From positions 1,054,001-1,118,000 of the forward strand of contig OZ025264.1 in the NCBI GenBank assembly GCA_964019135.1: DNA of 64,000 nt. Direction: 5' to 3'. Within the stretch, counting starts at the first letter, position 1. Each line of letters starts with the position of its first letter. The DNA comes from Arenicola marina (Eukaryota > Annelida > Polychaeta > Arenicolidae). Of this stretch, positions 1-21,617 are shown piece after piece. A model generated the notes under the pieces. That model was given only the letters and a program-made list of their open reading frames with translations, ran no database searches and was not told where the DNA came from. The position numbers were made by a program, and so were the translations under genes.

Positions 1-43
1 AGGGCGAAATATTTTGCCCCTGGTGTTTCGAACTTACGGGCCC

Positions 44-469
44 AGGTCTCCTTACGCACTCCAAATAATTTGTTACAATAATCCATATTGAGCACGTATC
101 TCTCTTGGTCATTTGTTCTTGTTATGACATCAACATCCAACTGAATCTAGTGAATATCGCACTGCTGTCCTTGGTTCAATGGACACACAGCACGTGAGTT
201 TGTTTTTATGTACATGTTATATTTTCATATGGTCGCCTATTACATCATGCATGTACAATAGTGCACGACCATTATTGCCCCAGATAGTTATTGGCATAGT
301 TGAGCACATATATGTTACAAGGTCATGAAACCATCTCTGCACCATCACGGTGCAAAGGTGAAGTTTTGACGACTTCATATATGTCCAGGTGCGATGACCG
401 GCTTATATCGGCTTACATCATATTGACTGACGGGTCATCGGCCTGACTAACTAGTAACTTGCGCCGCCA
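44..469. other. non-coding flank, arm homology
   Basis: I see no gene here. The segment matches the reverse complement of 56,460-56,884 nearly end to end. In the right arm the match stops where a SINE begins at about 56,890. Bases 1-43 have no visible partner. Confidence 0.6.
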
Positions 470-822
470 GTGACACATGAAGTGACACATGAAGTGACAC
501 ATGAAGTGACACATGAAGTGACACATGAAGTGACACATGAAGTGACACATGAAGTGACACATGAAGTGACACATGAAGTGACACATGCAGTGACACATGA
601 AGTGACACATGAAGTGACACATGAAGTGACACATGAAGTGACACATGAAGTGACACATGAAGTGACACAAGAAGTGACACATGACGTGACACATGAAGTG
701 ACACATGAAGTGACACATGAAGTGACACATGAAGTGACACATGAAGTGACACATGCAGTGACACATGAAGTGACACATGAAGTGACACATGAAGTGACAC
801 ATGAAGTGACACATGAAGTGAC
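470..822. repeat. 12-bp minisatellite, about 29 copies
   Basis: The unit TGAAGTGACACA is repeated about 29 times with very few substitutions. Because 12 is divisible by 3, every frame stays open and gives Thr-His-Glu-Val or Cys-His-Phe-Met type repeats; these are not genes. The matching point in the right arm (near 56,030) has a single GTGACAGTCC-like junction and no array, so it expanded in the left arm only. Confidence 0.95.
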
Positions 823-1620
823 AGTCCATGGTGACTGCGGCATGCATGGCGCAAAGCCCATTGTTTACCAGAGTGGACACTGTCAGCAAGTATATAGCGC
901 TAGACCGCCACCAGATATCCCCCAGTTACAAGGTAGTCCGATAGCACTCGTAATATTCTCATTACTGGGTGAATAGGGCGACTAAGTGGACTCCGAAGTC
1001 TCCAACTCCAAAGCAAAGTCTTGTTCTCCAGCTACTTCTGGATGTCACATTGGATCACTCAGTTCGTGCTTTCCGCTTGATAACACTGCTGCCTCATCGT
1101 CTCCAATGATGCAGATATAGTCATCCAAAGATAATTGTCCTTGTCAAACGGCCTTGAGCATTGGTGTTCTGCCCAAAGAATGGCATTGATGAACTACAAA
1201 TAGCAGATCGTGCCTTGATATCTTTTGGGCGTTTGGGGTGCATCCCCGAAGTTCCAGAAATTAAGTAACATAAATTAACTTCTGGAACTTGTTTCCCGGC
1301 GTTTGATATGATTTGGGAAACAAAGTTCCAGAAACAGTTTCCCGAACATTGCATGATACGCTAAATTAAACTTTCAGATTATTTTTTTGCCGCTGACATT
1401 ACTTCTGGAAATTGGCTAGATGCATGGCCGGCTTCAAGCCACCGCGATGGGAGTAGATCTCTCAGCAATCCCAGAAAACTCACTTCGTGGTCACCCTTTA
1501 CCCTCGACATCACAGACTGAAATATGGATCGTCTCTCGGTTCTACCACGCTACGGTCGCTCCATCATGGCACACCATTATTTCAACTCATGTATTATTCA
1601 TGCATAGCATTCATTCACTG
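823..1620. other. non-coding, partly arm homology
   Basis: Bases 823-1,170 are the reverse complement of 55,660-56,000. Bases 1,171-1,620 have no partner and no gene. They include short inverted copies of GTTCCAGAA and GGGAAAC around 1,245-1,345, which look like a decayed small foldback repeat. Confidence 0.5.
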
Positions 1621-1883
1621 CAAAAAGGGGCCGGCGCGACAGCTCAGTGGGCTAGAGCGCTCGCATTGAGTGCTCTGGTCACCTGAGAGCCTAACGGCAC
1701 GTGGGTCGGTGGTTCGAGCCCCGCTGTGGCCATGTCTGTGTGGTCGCAGGATAAAGATCCCATGTCTTTCTTCGTAATGAGTAGGGGGTTACCCCCGGGG
1801 ACATGGTTCCACTCTCTCTTCCTTTTCCCATTGACGCGACATGACCAAAAGTGGTTAAAGCGTCCTGAATAACCAACCAACCA
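1621..1883 (+). mobile_element. tRNA-derived SINE
   Basis: A tRNA-like head begins GGGGCCGGCGCGACAGCTCAG. It has an A-box-like AGCTCAGTGGGCTAGAGCG at 1,641-1,659 and a B box GGTTCGAGCC at 1,711-1,720. An unrelated body follows, then an (AACC)n tail. The element sits between exact 10-bp target duplications TCATTCACTG at 1,611-1,620 and 1,884-1,893. The body and tail (1,741-1,882) are the part that was later amplified in the adjoining satellite. Confidence 0.85.
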
Positions 1884-4800
1884 TCATTCACTGTAGCCCA
1901 GTGAACTTGACCCTTCTGACAACAAGCTGATAGGCAGAAGGGTCAAGCAATGCACATGGTTAAAAAAGTAGTAATGCATAACCAAGCTCACTTCGATGAA
2001 TGATTGTCGATTATGACAACGAGCCTACGTTGTGGTCGCAGGATAAAGATCGTATGTCTTCCTTCGTAATGAGTAGGGGGTTACCCCCGGGGACATGGCT
2101 CCACTCTCTCTTCCTTTTCCCATTGACGCGACATGACCAAAAGTGGTTAAAGCGTGCTGAATAACCAACCAACCATCATTCACTGTAGCCCAGTGAACTT
2201 GACCCTTCTGACAACAAGCTGATAGGCAGAAGGGTCAAGCAATACACATGGTTAAAAAAGTCGTAATGCATAACCAAGTTCACTTCGATGAATGATTGTC
2301 GATTATGACAACGAGCCTACGTTGTGGTCGCAGGATAAAGATCCCATGTCTTTCTTCGTAATGAGTAGGGGGTTACCCCCGGGGACATGGCTCCACTCTC
2401 TCTTCCTTTTCCCATTGACGCGACATGACCAAAAGTGGTTAAAGCGTCCTGAATAACCAACCAACCATCATTCACTGTAGCCCAGTGAACTTGACCCTTC
2501 TGACAACAAGCTGATAGGCAGAAGGGTCAAGCAATACACATGGTTAAAAAAGTAGTAATGCATAACCAAGTTCACTTCGATGAATGATTGTCGATTATGA
2601 CAACGCGCCTACGTTGTGGTCGCAGGATAAAGATCCCATGTCTTTCTTCGTAATGAGTAGGGGGTTACCCCCGGGGACATGGCTCCACTCTCTCTTCCTT
2701 TTCCCATTGACGCGACATGACCAAAAGTGGTTAAAGCGTCCTGAATAACCAACCAACCATCATTCACTGTAGCCCAGTGAACTTGACCCTTCTGACAACA
2801 AGCTGATAGGCAGAAGGGTCAAGCAATACACATGGTTAAAAAAGTAGTAATGCATAACCAAGTTCACTTCGATGAATGATTGTCGATTATGACAACGAGC
2901 CTACGTTGTGGTCGCAGGATAAAGATCCCATGTCTTTCTTCGTAATGAGTAGGGGGTTACCCCCGGGGACATGGCTCCCCTGGGTAGCCCAGTGAACTTG
3001 ACCCTTCTGACAACAAGCTGATAGGCAGAAGGGTCAAGCAATACACATGGTTAAAAAAGTAGTAATGCATAACCAAGCTCACTTCGATGAATGATTGTCG
3101 ATTATGACAACGAGCCTACGTTGTGGTCGCAGGATAAAGATCCCATGTCTTTCTTCGTAATGAGTAGGGGGTTACCCCCGGGGACATGGCTCCACTCTCT
3201 CTTCCTTTTCCCATTGACGCGACATGACCAAAAGTGGTTAAAGCGTCCTGAATAACCAACCAACCATCATTCACTGTAGCCCAGTGAACTTGACCCTTCT
3301 GACAACAAGCTGATAGGCAGAAGGGTCAACCAATACACATGGTTAAAAAAGTCGTAATGCATAACCAAGTTCACTTCGATGAATGATTGTCGATTATGAC
3401 AACGAGCCTACGTTGTGGTCGCAGGATAAAGATCCCATGTCTTTCTTCGTAATGAGTAGGGGGTTACCCCCGGGGACATGGCTCCCCTGGGTAGCCCAGT
3501 GAACTTGACCCTTCTGACAACAAGCTGATAGGCAGAAGGGTCAAGCAATATACATGGTTAAAAAAGTAGTAATGCATAACCAAGCTCACTTCGATGAATG
3601 ATTGTCGATTATGACAACGAGCCTACGTTGTGGTCGCAGGATAAAGATCCCATGTCTTTCTTCGTAATGAGTAGGGGGTTACCCCCGGGGACATGGCTCC
3701 ACTCTCTCTTCCTTTTCCCATTGACGCGACATGACCAAAAGTGGTTAAAGCGTCCTGAATAACCAACCAACCATCATTCACTGTAGCCCAGTGAACTTGA
3801 CCCTTCTGACAACAAGCTGATAGGCAGAAGGGTCAAGCAATACACATGGTTAAAAAAGTCGTAATGCATAACCAAGTTCACTTCGATGAATGATTGTCGA
3901 TTATGACAACGAGCCTGCGTTGTGGTCGCAGGATAAAGATCCCATGTCTTTCTTCGTAATGAGTAGGGGGTTACCCCCGGGGACATGGCTCCACTCTCTC
4001 TTCCTTTTCCCATTGACGCGACATGACCAAAAGTGGTTAAAGCGTCCTGAATAACCAACCAACCATCATTCACTGTAGCCCAGTGAACTTGACCCTTCTG
4101 ACAACAAGCTGATAGGCAGAAGGGTCAAGCAATACACATGGTTAAAAAAGTAGTAATGCATAACCAAGCTCACTTCGATGAATGATTGTCGATTATGACA
4201 ACGAGCCTACGTTGTGGTCGCAGGATAAAGATCCCATGTCTTTCTTCGTAATGAGTAGGGGGTTACCCCCGGGGACATGGCTCCCCTGGGTAGCCCAGTG
4301 AACTTGACCCTTCTGACAACAAGCTGATAGGCAGAAGGGTCAAGCAATACACATGGTTAAAAAAGTAGTAATGCATAACCAAGCTCACTTCGATGAATGA
4401 TTGTCGATTATGACAACGAGCCTACGTTGTGGTCGCAGGATAAAGATCCCATGTCTTTCTTCGTAATGAGTAGGGGGTTACCCCCGGGGACATGGCTCCA
4501 CTCTCTCTTCCTTTTCCCATTGACGCGACATGACCAAAAGTGGTTAAAGCGTCCTGAATAACCAACCAACCATCATTCACAGTAGCCCAGTGAACTTGAC
4601 CCTTCTGACAACAAGCTGATAGGCAGAAGGGTCAAGCAATGCACATGGTTAAAAAAGTCGTAATGCATAACCAAGCTCACTTCGATGAATGATTGTCGAT
4701 TATGACAACGAGCCTACGTTGTGGTCGCAGGATAAAGATCCCATGTCTTTCTTCGTAATGAGTAGGGGGTTACCCCCGGGGACATGGCTCCACTCTCTCT

Positions 4801-5516
4801 TCCTTTTCCCATTGAAGCGACATGACCAAAAGTGGTTAAAGCGTCCTGAATAACCAACCAACCATCATTCACTGTGGCCCAGTGAACTTGACCCTTCTGA
4901 CAACAAGCTGATAGGCAGAAGGGTCAAGCAATACACATGGTTAAAAAAGTAGTAATGCATAACCAAGCTCACTTCGATGAATGATTGTCGATTATGACAA
5001 CGAGCCTACGTTGTGGTCGCAGGATAAAGATCCCATGTCTTTCTTCGTAATGAGTAGGGGGTTACCCCCGGGGACATGGCTCCCCTGGGTAGCCCAGTGA
5101 ACTTGACCCTTCTGACAACAAGCTGATAGGCAGAAGGGTCAAGCAATACACATGGTTAAAAAAGTAGTAATGCATAACCAAGCTCACTTCGATGAATGAT
5201 TGTCGATTATGACAACGAGCCTACGTTGTGGTCGCAGGATAAAGATCCCATGTCTTTCTTCGTAATGAGTAGGGGGTTACCCCCGGGGACATGGCTCCAC
5301 TCTCTCTTCCTTTTCCCATTGACGCGACATGACCAAAAGTGGTTAAAGCGTCCTGAATAACCAACCAACCATCATTCACTGTAGCCCAGTGAACTTGACC
5401 CTTCTGACAACAAGCTGATAGGCAGAAGGGTCAAGCAATACACATGGTTAAAAAAGTAGTAATGCATAACCAAGCTCACTTCGATGAATGATTGTCGATT
5501 ATGACAACGAGCCTAC
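1741..5516 (+). repeat. satellite of SINE tail plus transposon end
   Basis: There are fourteen starts of the word GTGGTCGCAGGATAAAG, spaced about 292 bp (long unit) or about 215 bp (short unit). A long unit is 142 bp of SINE 3' body and tail plus about 150 bp of the left terminal repeat of the neighbouring foldback transposon. Short units lack 77 bp spanning the SINE tail and the transposon tip. They occur four times (2,908, 3,416, 4,213 and 5,017), always with the same junction, so mixed long and short blocks were copied together. Units are about 97-99% alike by eye. The open frames at 1,691-1,891 and 3,774-4,073 are shadows. Confidence 0.95.
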
Positions 5517-6108
5517 CTCTTTAACTCGCCGCGACCCTCTTCTTTACACATTACTTGGACCCTAGGATGCGTTCATTTTGAAGTTCGCTCTCTATTACTG
5601 GCACATGAATGATATTTTCATCGGCTGTTAACGGCTTTCCTCTCTGACGCTTTAAATTTGACCAGGCAATAAAACAGACATCATCCGCATGGCGGCGCCG
5701 CTAGTTGCGTCAAAAACGCAGTCACGACTATAGACACACAACGAGAATTAGTGGCGCCGCCATACGGAAGCTGTCGGGTGTATTACCTGATGTCAACAAA
5801 CGAACCGCGGCAACCGCCTAGAAAAATTTGAAGCGGCACGGAGGGAAACCGTTAACGACCGACGAAAATATCATTGATGTGCAAGAAGTAGAGAGCAAAC
5901 TTTAAAATGAATGCATCCTATGGTCCAAGTAATGTCTAAAGAAGAGGGTCGAGGCGATTAGGAGAGGTAGGTTCGTCGTCATAATCGACAATCATTCATC
6001 GAAGCGAGCTGGGTGATGCAATGCTACTTTTTTGACCGTGTGTATGGCATGGCCCTTACACCCCCGTTAGGGTTGAGGTCGTGAGGGCCATGCGTCAGGG
6101 CTACATTC
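5377..6108. mobile_element. foldback DNA transposon with long terminal inverted repeats
   Basis: Bases 5,377-5,650 and 5,840-6,108 are inverted copies of each other, about 270 bp each and diverged. The outer tips are CACTGTAGCCC and GGGCTACATTCACTG. The inner part pairs ACCGTTAACG-type sequence across a GC-rich centre. No coding capacity is seen, so it is non-autonomous. Its left terminal repeat is the one amplified in the adjoining satellite. The superfamily is not assigned because no clear target duplication survives. Confidence 0.75.
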
Positions 6109-6252
6109 ACTGCAAGAGAAGCCAGTCGTATTTCAGCTTTTTAGAAAACAACTTTAATAATACCCCGGCGATAGAACCAGTTGAATTTATGCGTGAAAGG
6201 TGAGATGAGTCCCTTAAGAACGACGTGATGTTGATGTGCATTTTCGTTGCAG

Positions 6253-16168
<9,916 letters not shown>

Positions 16169-16489
16169 AACGCCCTCGGCGGCCTAGGAGAAAGTCTTGT
16201 AAAAAGGTCCCGGTGGTCCAACAGAAAGTCACATAAATGACTGAATTAAAGCCACAACAGATGATACGACTCAGAGAAAAAGCTCCGACGGCAAGCTATG
16301 AAAAAACTCACAGTGCATTGGCCTACAGGAAGCTGTAAGAAAATATTGAAAGTGGACCTAAATTAATTTGCCACACTGTCTGGCTGGCTATGGTCGAGAT
16401 ATAATTTGTAAACAGTGTAGGATCAGTTAATGGCAGTCGACGTATGTGCCCCTGACAACATACGTATAAAGTGTACGCCATTCCCACAT

Positions 16490-16740
16490 GATTACTAGTC
16501 GAAGGGAATCATCGTCAAAGTCTACCTTTTTTATATTTATATGTGATATTTTCGTTTATATTTTGTATTAAACCAATTGTGACTTCCTTTCAATTCATTA
16601 TCTTACCGTGTCTCTGTGGTTGTCTCCGACACATAACAGTGTAAAACCGCGTATAGTGCGCACTTACAACTGCGGCCATATTGCAGCTAGTCAGATATCT
16701 GGAGCGTCTTCATGCATTCCGGTCCAGGTGCGGAGGCCGG
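16490..16740. other. 3' flank shared with the right arm, inner edge of left arm
   Basis: This segment is the reverse complement of about 29,690-29,940. Shared words include TTACCGTGTCTCTGTGGTTG and ATATTGCAGC. Similarity stops just after 16,740, which marks the inner boundary of the duplication. Confidence 0.7.
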
Positions 16741-16847
16741 GAAAGAGGGTTTCGCCGATGGTCCTAATATTGTAAACGAGATGGTCAAGCGTACGTCAGA
16801 GGGAAGACGAACAACTGGAGAGTGGGACCAACTCAAACCTTGTAGTA

Positions 16848-16996
16848 CGATATGTGTATGGCATTGCTTCGAGGGCGAGATGTCAGATGGGTTTATCTCA
16901 GCACAAGTCTTAGGTAGGCTAAAGGCTCAGGCAGGATTTTGGAGATGCGTGCTGAGATAAACCCATCTCGCCCGAGAAGCAATGCCATATATGTAT
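16848..16996. mobile_element. hairpin MITE-like repeat
   Basis: Two arms of about 48-55 bp (16,848-16,905 and 16,948-16,996) are near-perfect reverse complements. They contain GGCATTGCTTC and ATGGGTTTATCTCAGCAC, around a loop of about 42 bp. The shape fits a small foldback transposon and also a long RNA hairpin. Confidence 0.7.
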
Positions 16997-17640
16997 ATTT
17001 TTTCTATAAATAAATAGGGTATGGATCTATTTAAAAATGTAATAAAAAATATATGTTACTTTACTAAAAAAAAAGTTCTCGGCATTTTTGTCAATTTTGC
17101 TTTAACATGGCGGTCAAGGGGAAAATGTTTCTTTTAGCTTTTGAAGCCCCCCCCCCCCTCCCCCCAAAAAAATGGTCCACAGGACTTTCCCAAAAAACTA
17201 CTTACCTGAAGCCTAGCGTCATGTTGAGTACAAAAAATGTTTGCGTTATAAGCTCGATTGTACCAAAAAAGGCTATAAAATAGGCCAAAAATTCAGAATT
17301 ATAACTTTTTTTACCTTTCGGCGCATATATATATGCAATCACTGAATTGTTGTGTATTTGCTTCTAGTACATAACATACATGCAAATTTGGCGGTGGAAC
17401 TAATATTTTATGTCACATGGTTTGATATTGGTTGTCATTGGAACCTCGGAATGCAAAAAAATTCCGTTTGTTTCGGACAAAATCCGCTAGGCGCCACCCG
17501 CTCTTGACACCATGCGCTCAAATTGGGTACTAAACACGTTTAAAGAGTCCAATATCCAATTATTGGGGATATCCGAAGCAAACGCAGCTGTTTTTAGCCA
17601 AACAACTTTTTTTTTTTTTTTTTTTTAAACGCGTCAAAAA
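16997..17640. other. no gene seen
   Basis: AT-rich sequence with an A/C homopolymer stretch near 17,150-17,170 and a T run near 17,609-17,626. I recognise nothing functional in it. Confidence 0.5.
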
Positions 17641-17793
17641 TCTTCTATGCGGAATCAAGCCAGAAATGACGTCATCGGAGGTGAACCACTTCCCGAAGAC
17701 CGCCTAGGGCGTCTTTTGTAGATTATCCGTAGGCGTCTGTGCATTTGCATCGTTGTTTGGCCTGCTTTGCGTGGATATTTAGTTACATCTACC

Positions 17794-17982
17794 ATGGTGA
17801 AGACCTGCTGCGTGTTTGGGTGCTCCAAAAGCTCACTGGATGGAGTGTGTTCAGGTTTGCTCGGGATGAGGCCTTGAAACGACAGTGGACGGCTCAGGTG
17901 CAGCGTACGCGGGCGGCGTGGAGGGGGCCGGGGAAATTTACGTACATGTATAGCGAACGTTTCACTGATGAACTTTGATATC
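17794..17982 (+). pseudogene. THAP zinc-finger gene fragment
   Basis: An ATG in good context (ACCATGG) opens MVKTCCVFGCSKSS, the N-terminal C-x4-C start of a THAP DNA-binding domain. About ten codons later the reading continues only in another frame as FRFARDEALKRQWTAQVQR and YSERFTDEL. This matches the F-F-P-x-x-L-R-x-x-W core and the C-x-x-H-F end of THAP, with the late Cys and His replaced by Tyr and Arg (YSERF where CSEHF is usual). So it is a decayed first exon. THAP domains occur in host regulators and in P-element and related transposases, and I cannot tell which this was. Confidence 0.6.
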
Positions 17983-18109
17983 GATCCCATGGATGAAGGA
18001 GGATTTGGGCTTTCAGCATTTTGGGGCTAACTTAGAAGAGCATTTTAATTTATTACATCAAGGGTGGTCAGATTATAAAGCAAATAGCAAATTAGTTGTT
18101 CCGGTAGAA

Positions 18110-18640
18110 AGCTAATAGGGCTATAAAGTCTCGTTCGCCAAGACTTCAGGTTTACTTATTTTGGGGACAAACGAACGAAGCCCGTGTTCGGAACGAGTTT
18201 AAAATCTCTGCGCACACTGGTGTCCTCACTATCTATGACGTAGGCGTGACGTATATGTTACAGAAAGACAGAGACATGGAACCAGACTGTGCCTGTGCCG
18301 TTGCATGAACTTATCGGTCTAATCTTAAAACAGTAATGACCACTTTTATGGGAGAATGTGGTTGTTGCACGAAATGCAGGGAAAAAAATAATTGCACCCC
18401 TCGAGAATTGAGGTATCAAAAGGGAAACGCTCTACGGACTGAGCTACGCGGTCTTCCACGTTACGGAATGCGTTTCAGTGCGTCATATTGTCCCTCCAGC
18501 AACCATTCCCTGCACAGTTTGTAATAAAAACACCATTATCGTTTGATTTAATTTGCCGTTAACTTTCCAATGGACAAATCAACATATGGACCTTAGCTAT
18601 CTTCCACTAAGCAGATAAGCTCTGCTGAAGTGATAGCATC
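18110..18640. other. diverged copy of dispersed repeat X (end part)
   Basis: AATAGGGCTATAAAGTCTCG and TTTTGGGGACAAACGAACG at 18,115-18,175 resemble 52,206-52,290. No gene is seen. A tRNA-like stretch on the minus strand near 18,395-18,460 lacks a usable B box. Confidence 0.4.
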
Positions 18641-18699
18641 CCACTGTTGGTCGGCGATAGCCCCCAGCTGGAGGGGGTAACTATAGTGTACCTATGGGT

Positions 18700-19615
18700 A
18701 CCTATGCTCTACGTCAATGCCTAGCATCAATGGCCTGTACGTGCTGCCTACCTTCCGGTTTGTTGCCTTCACTCGCCTCACACACAAGATCGGCTAAAGC
18801 TGTCCTTGGAAGCACAAATCACCACTGAAGTTATGTGCATATCCGAATTATAACCATCCGAGTAGATTTATGTAATGAATGAGCGGTTAGGCAGTTGATA
18901 AACCAGAATGCGGTTGTCTCATGAGTGACTGTCAGTGTCAGGCGATCTAACGTGCTGCGCGGGGTTTTCCATGTCGTATGACGTAATAATCATCATGACG
19001 CGCGTGTCTGCGTGCCGTATGTATGGTTACGTAACAGCGCTCCTTATATAGACTGAGCAGGTGGTCCTCCGTTTGTCGTAGAGCTGTAAACATAGATGAT
19101 TTGGCTCAAAATACAACGCTTCCAACAGTCTCATCGAACGGACCACATGCATTATGGAGAGATAAATGTCTTATCTTCAATTATATTATGATTTTATAGT
19201 TAACGCAAAAAAACAAAAGCAAACCCACTCGAGTCTTCACGCACAAACCTCGCAGCCGGCCGGTTCCCAACACTGAAACGTTGAATACAATAGGGCTGTA
19301 CAGTCACTTCGGGATCTTATCGAGACCCCACGAGACTAGGATACCTATACTCTGCGTCAATGCCTAGCATCAACGGCCTGTACGTGCTGCCTACCTTCCG
19401 GTTGTTTGCCTTCACTCAACGCACACACAAGATCGGCTAAAGCTGTCCTTGGAAGCACAACTAACCACTGAAGTTATGTGCATATCCGAATTATAACCAT
19501 CCGAGTAGATTTATGTAATGTATGAGCGGTTGGGCAATTGATAAACCAGAATGCGGTTGTCTCATGAGTGACTGTCAGTGTCAGGCGATCTAACATGCTG
19601 CGCGGGGTTTTCATA
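18700..19615 (+). mobile_element. dispersed DNA repeat X, tandem pair
   Basis: A unit with a period of about 643 bp is present once in full (18,700-19,345) and once in part (19,346-19,615). It contains GTCAATGCCTAGCATCAA, GTACGTGCTGCCTACC and CTGACTGTCAGTG-like words, and ends near AATAGGGCTGTAC. Related copies lie in the right arm at 52,200-52,820 and about 54,530-55,480, the former in opposite orientation. No coding capacity is seen, so it is a non-autonomous element of unassigned class. Confidence 0.7.
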
Positions 19616-20740
19616 GCCAACCGCAAAGTAAAAAGCTGTAAGTATTGTGTGTATTCACTGTAACATATGTCTCTGGATAGTAATCATTTGCATACGATTT
19701 TACTTATTGTAGATGACACAACGATGAATAACGTGTTCATGATAGATATATAAAAACATACACCTCCGATGAACGAACGGTGTACGAGAAAACTAAATGA
19801 CTTGTAAATAATATAGATGTGATCCGTACTAAACATGTGTCACAATTGACATGATCGTTTGATAGAACAAATATCGTTCTTTTCTTTTTCAAGTGAAGTA
19901 AATCGGGTTTGCAGACTGTTAAGAAAGTAACCGAGTGCGTAATACAATATATATATAATGAAGTAATATGTTTAGACACTTGGGAAAAGAGTCGTTATAT
20001 AGTTTCGCTGTATGTTAACAAAATTGAACACAAGAAAACGGTAACAAAAGTTAATGAATGATTGAATGCGAATATTTTCTTTGATATGTTTTGGATGAAT
20101 TAGTTAACATTAATGCTACTGACTAACAACAACAACAACAACCACGGGAACCGACTGACAGGAGTAAACTATGCGATGAAATGATTTTGCATTTGAACTA
20201 AAATCCATAATCTCGCCAACTGTTTGAGTCAAAGGACAAAGTGTGCATGTGAAAACTTGTTTTATAAATGTAATGGTAATATCAAAGATCTCTATACATC
20301 TCCAATGCGACATGAGTCACGATTAATGTTTTGAAGCAGTGTTTTTATATTAAATCGAGTTCACGTAAGCACAGTCAGCAGTTTTGATTATATGGTTATC
20401 AATATGTGTTTACATTTGTATATGTATATCGCATCAGTCAGTCGGTAAACAACGTGGACTGTAAAAAATCACACCAGAATAGGGTGGATGACAAACTTTC
20501 ACGAAAACGATATGTTTGTAAGTTAACTTCTGAAGCGTGGTGAGCTGTATCAGACAATGCGGCAGCCCTCGACAGAGCACTGAATGTGATAAACCTGCGA
20601 AGAACTTACACCCTCACAAGATTTCTGTTGGTTGACTGCTGCATTCGAGCAGAGTATGCGTAAATAAATATAGGTGTTACGATATTACTGCGCTACGTTA
20701 AGGAGGGGAGGGGGGGGGTGAAGAAATACGATGGATTTCA
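19616..20740. other. AT-rich, no gene seen
   Basis: The sequence is AT-rich with scattered short open frames that lack any recognisable domain. A small G run lies at 20,700-20,720. Confidence 0.5.
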
Positions 20741-21068
20741 GATTAAATACCGTTTATTAACATCAAGAATATATATAGTTTAAACATACATATATATATA
20801 TAGATATATACACACACACACATAGAATGATTATATATATATGGATCCAGTGGAGTATCCAATTGAATAAGTTGCATTAAAATATCGTCTTCAGGGCACA
20901 GTGGAGGATATGGGGACGGCGATAGAGGCACCGCAGCTCCGGGTGCACCTGGGCGATTTCTTATAAAGATCGGTTGTGATTCGTGCTCTTCATCCGACGA
21001 AATAGTGATTACTTCTTGTCGGCGCGGGACTCGCCTGATCACCATCTCCAGTTGTGTGTTTTCGCCTC

Positions 21069-21360
21069 GCCGCGATAAAGTTGGAGATGGCGTTGGCGAG
21101 GGTATCCTATTTTCAATGGGGAGTTGGCGACCTCCCTCGTAGGCCAGACGGATGCCTGCCGCGAACTGGTCTGGAGATGGCGTCGGCGAGGGTATCCTAT
21201 TTTCAATGGGGAGTTGGCGACCTCCCTCGTAGGCCAGACGGATGCCTGCCGTGAACTGGTCTGGAGATGGCGTCGGGCGAGGGTATCTTATTTTCAATGG
21301 GGAGTTGTCGACCTCTCTCATAGGCCAGACGGATGGCTGCCGTGAACTGGTCTGGCCGCA
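21069..21360 (-). repeat. 90-bp coding tandem repeat, about 3 units
   Basis: Units share CTATTTTCAATGGGGAGTTG and AGGCCAGACGGATG(C/G)CTGCC. Period 90 keeps the frame, so the array adds 30-residue blocks to the minus-strand protein. Confidence 0.9.
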
Positions 21361-21443
21361 GGATGAGGAAGGGCGGCTGGATTTGTGCAATTTGCTGCGG
21401 CTGTCCAGTTGACAAACCGACTCCGGGGAATTGTTCGAGTGGA
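21283..21443. repeat. inverted repeat, left half
   Basis: About 160 bp that pairs with 21,868-22,028 in reverse complement with only a few differences. It covers the segment coding for QPQQIAQIQPPFLILRPDQF on the minus strand. The spacer is about 425 bp. Confidence 0.9.
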
Positions 21444-21617
21444 CACGGCTGGTGATATTGACCGTCTTGGTCATCCATGCCTGTGTATGCACCATTACTG
21501 TGGCTAAACATACCGGACCCGGTGAACCAATTGTTGATTGGTGGCACTTCTTGTCAGCGAACACGAACTATTTACGTTGTGCTATTTAACCAATATGTCG
21601 TGAAGTGCCGCACAGAG

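Larger units (their letters stand above)
20838..21547 (-). pseudogene. unrecognised repeat-containing coding locus with SUMO-interaction-like motif
   Basis: On the minus strand an N-terminal part (MPPINNWFTGSGMFSHSNGA, then QPQQIAQIQPPFLILRPD) is followed by about three 30-residue repeats. Each runs DQFTAAIRLAYERGRQLPIE then N-(K/R)-IPSP. After them come a basic stretch (VIRRVPRR), then EVITISSDEE, which fits a SUMO-interaction motif followed by acids, then a proline-rich tail ending DDILMQLIQLDTPLDPYI. The parts are in two frames, so the locus is broken or spliced. The 90-bp repeats are very alike in DNA (21,069-21,360). I recognise no family. Possible neighbours in function are the inverted copy and the PC4 gene to the right. 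Confidence 0.5.

Noticed and set aside
470-976. 168-residue frame of Thr-His-Glu-Val repeats
   Set aside because: A 12-bp repeat keeps every frame open, the right arm lacks it, and no domain or splice context is seen.
1629-1740. A free tRNA gene
   Set aside because: A and B boxes are present but no cloverleaf closes. The unit continues into a SINE body with target duplications.
1741-5516. CRISPR-like array
   Set aside because: Repeats of 215-292 bp without unique spacers, in an animal genome; it is a satellite.
18390-18465. tRNA-like sequence on the minus strand
   Set aside because: A-box-like GTAGCTCAGTCCGTAGAGCG is present, but the B-box position does not fit and stems do not pair.
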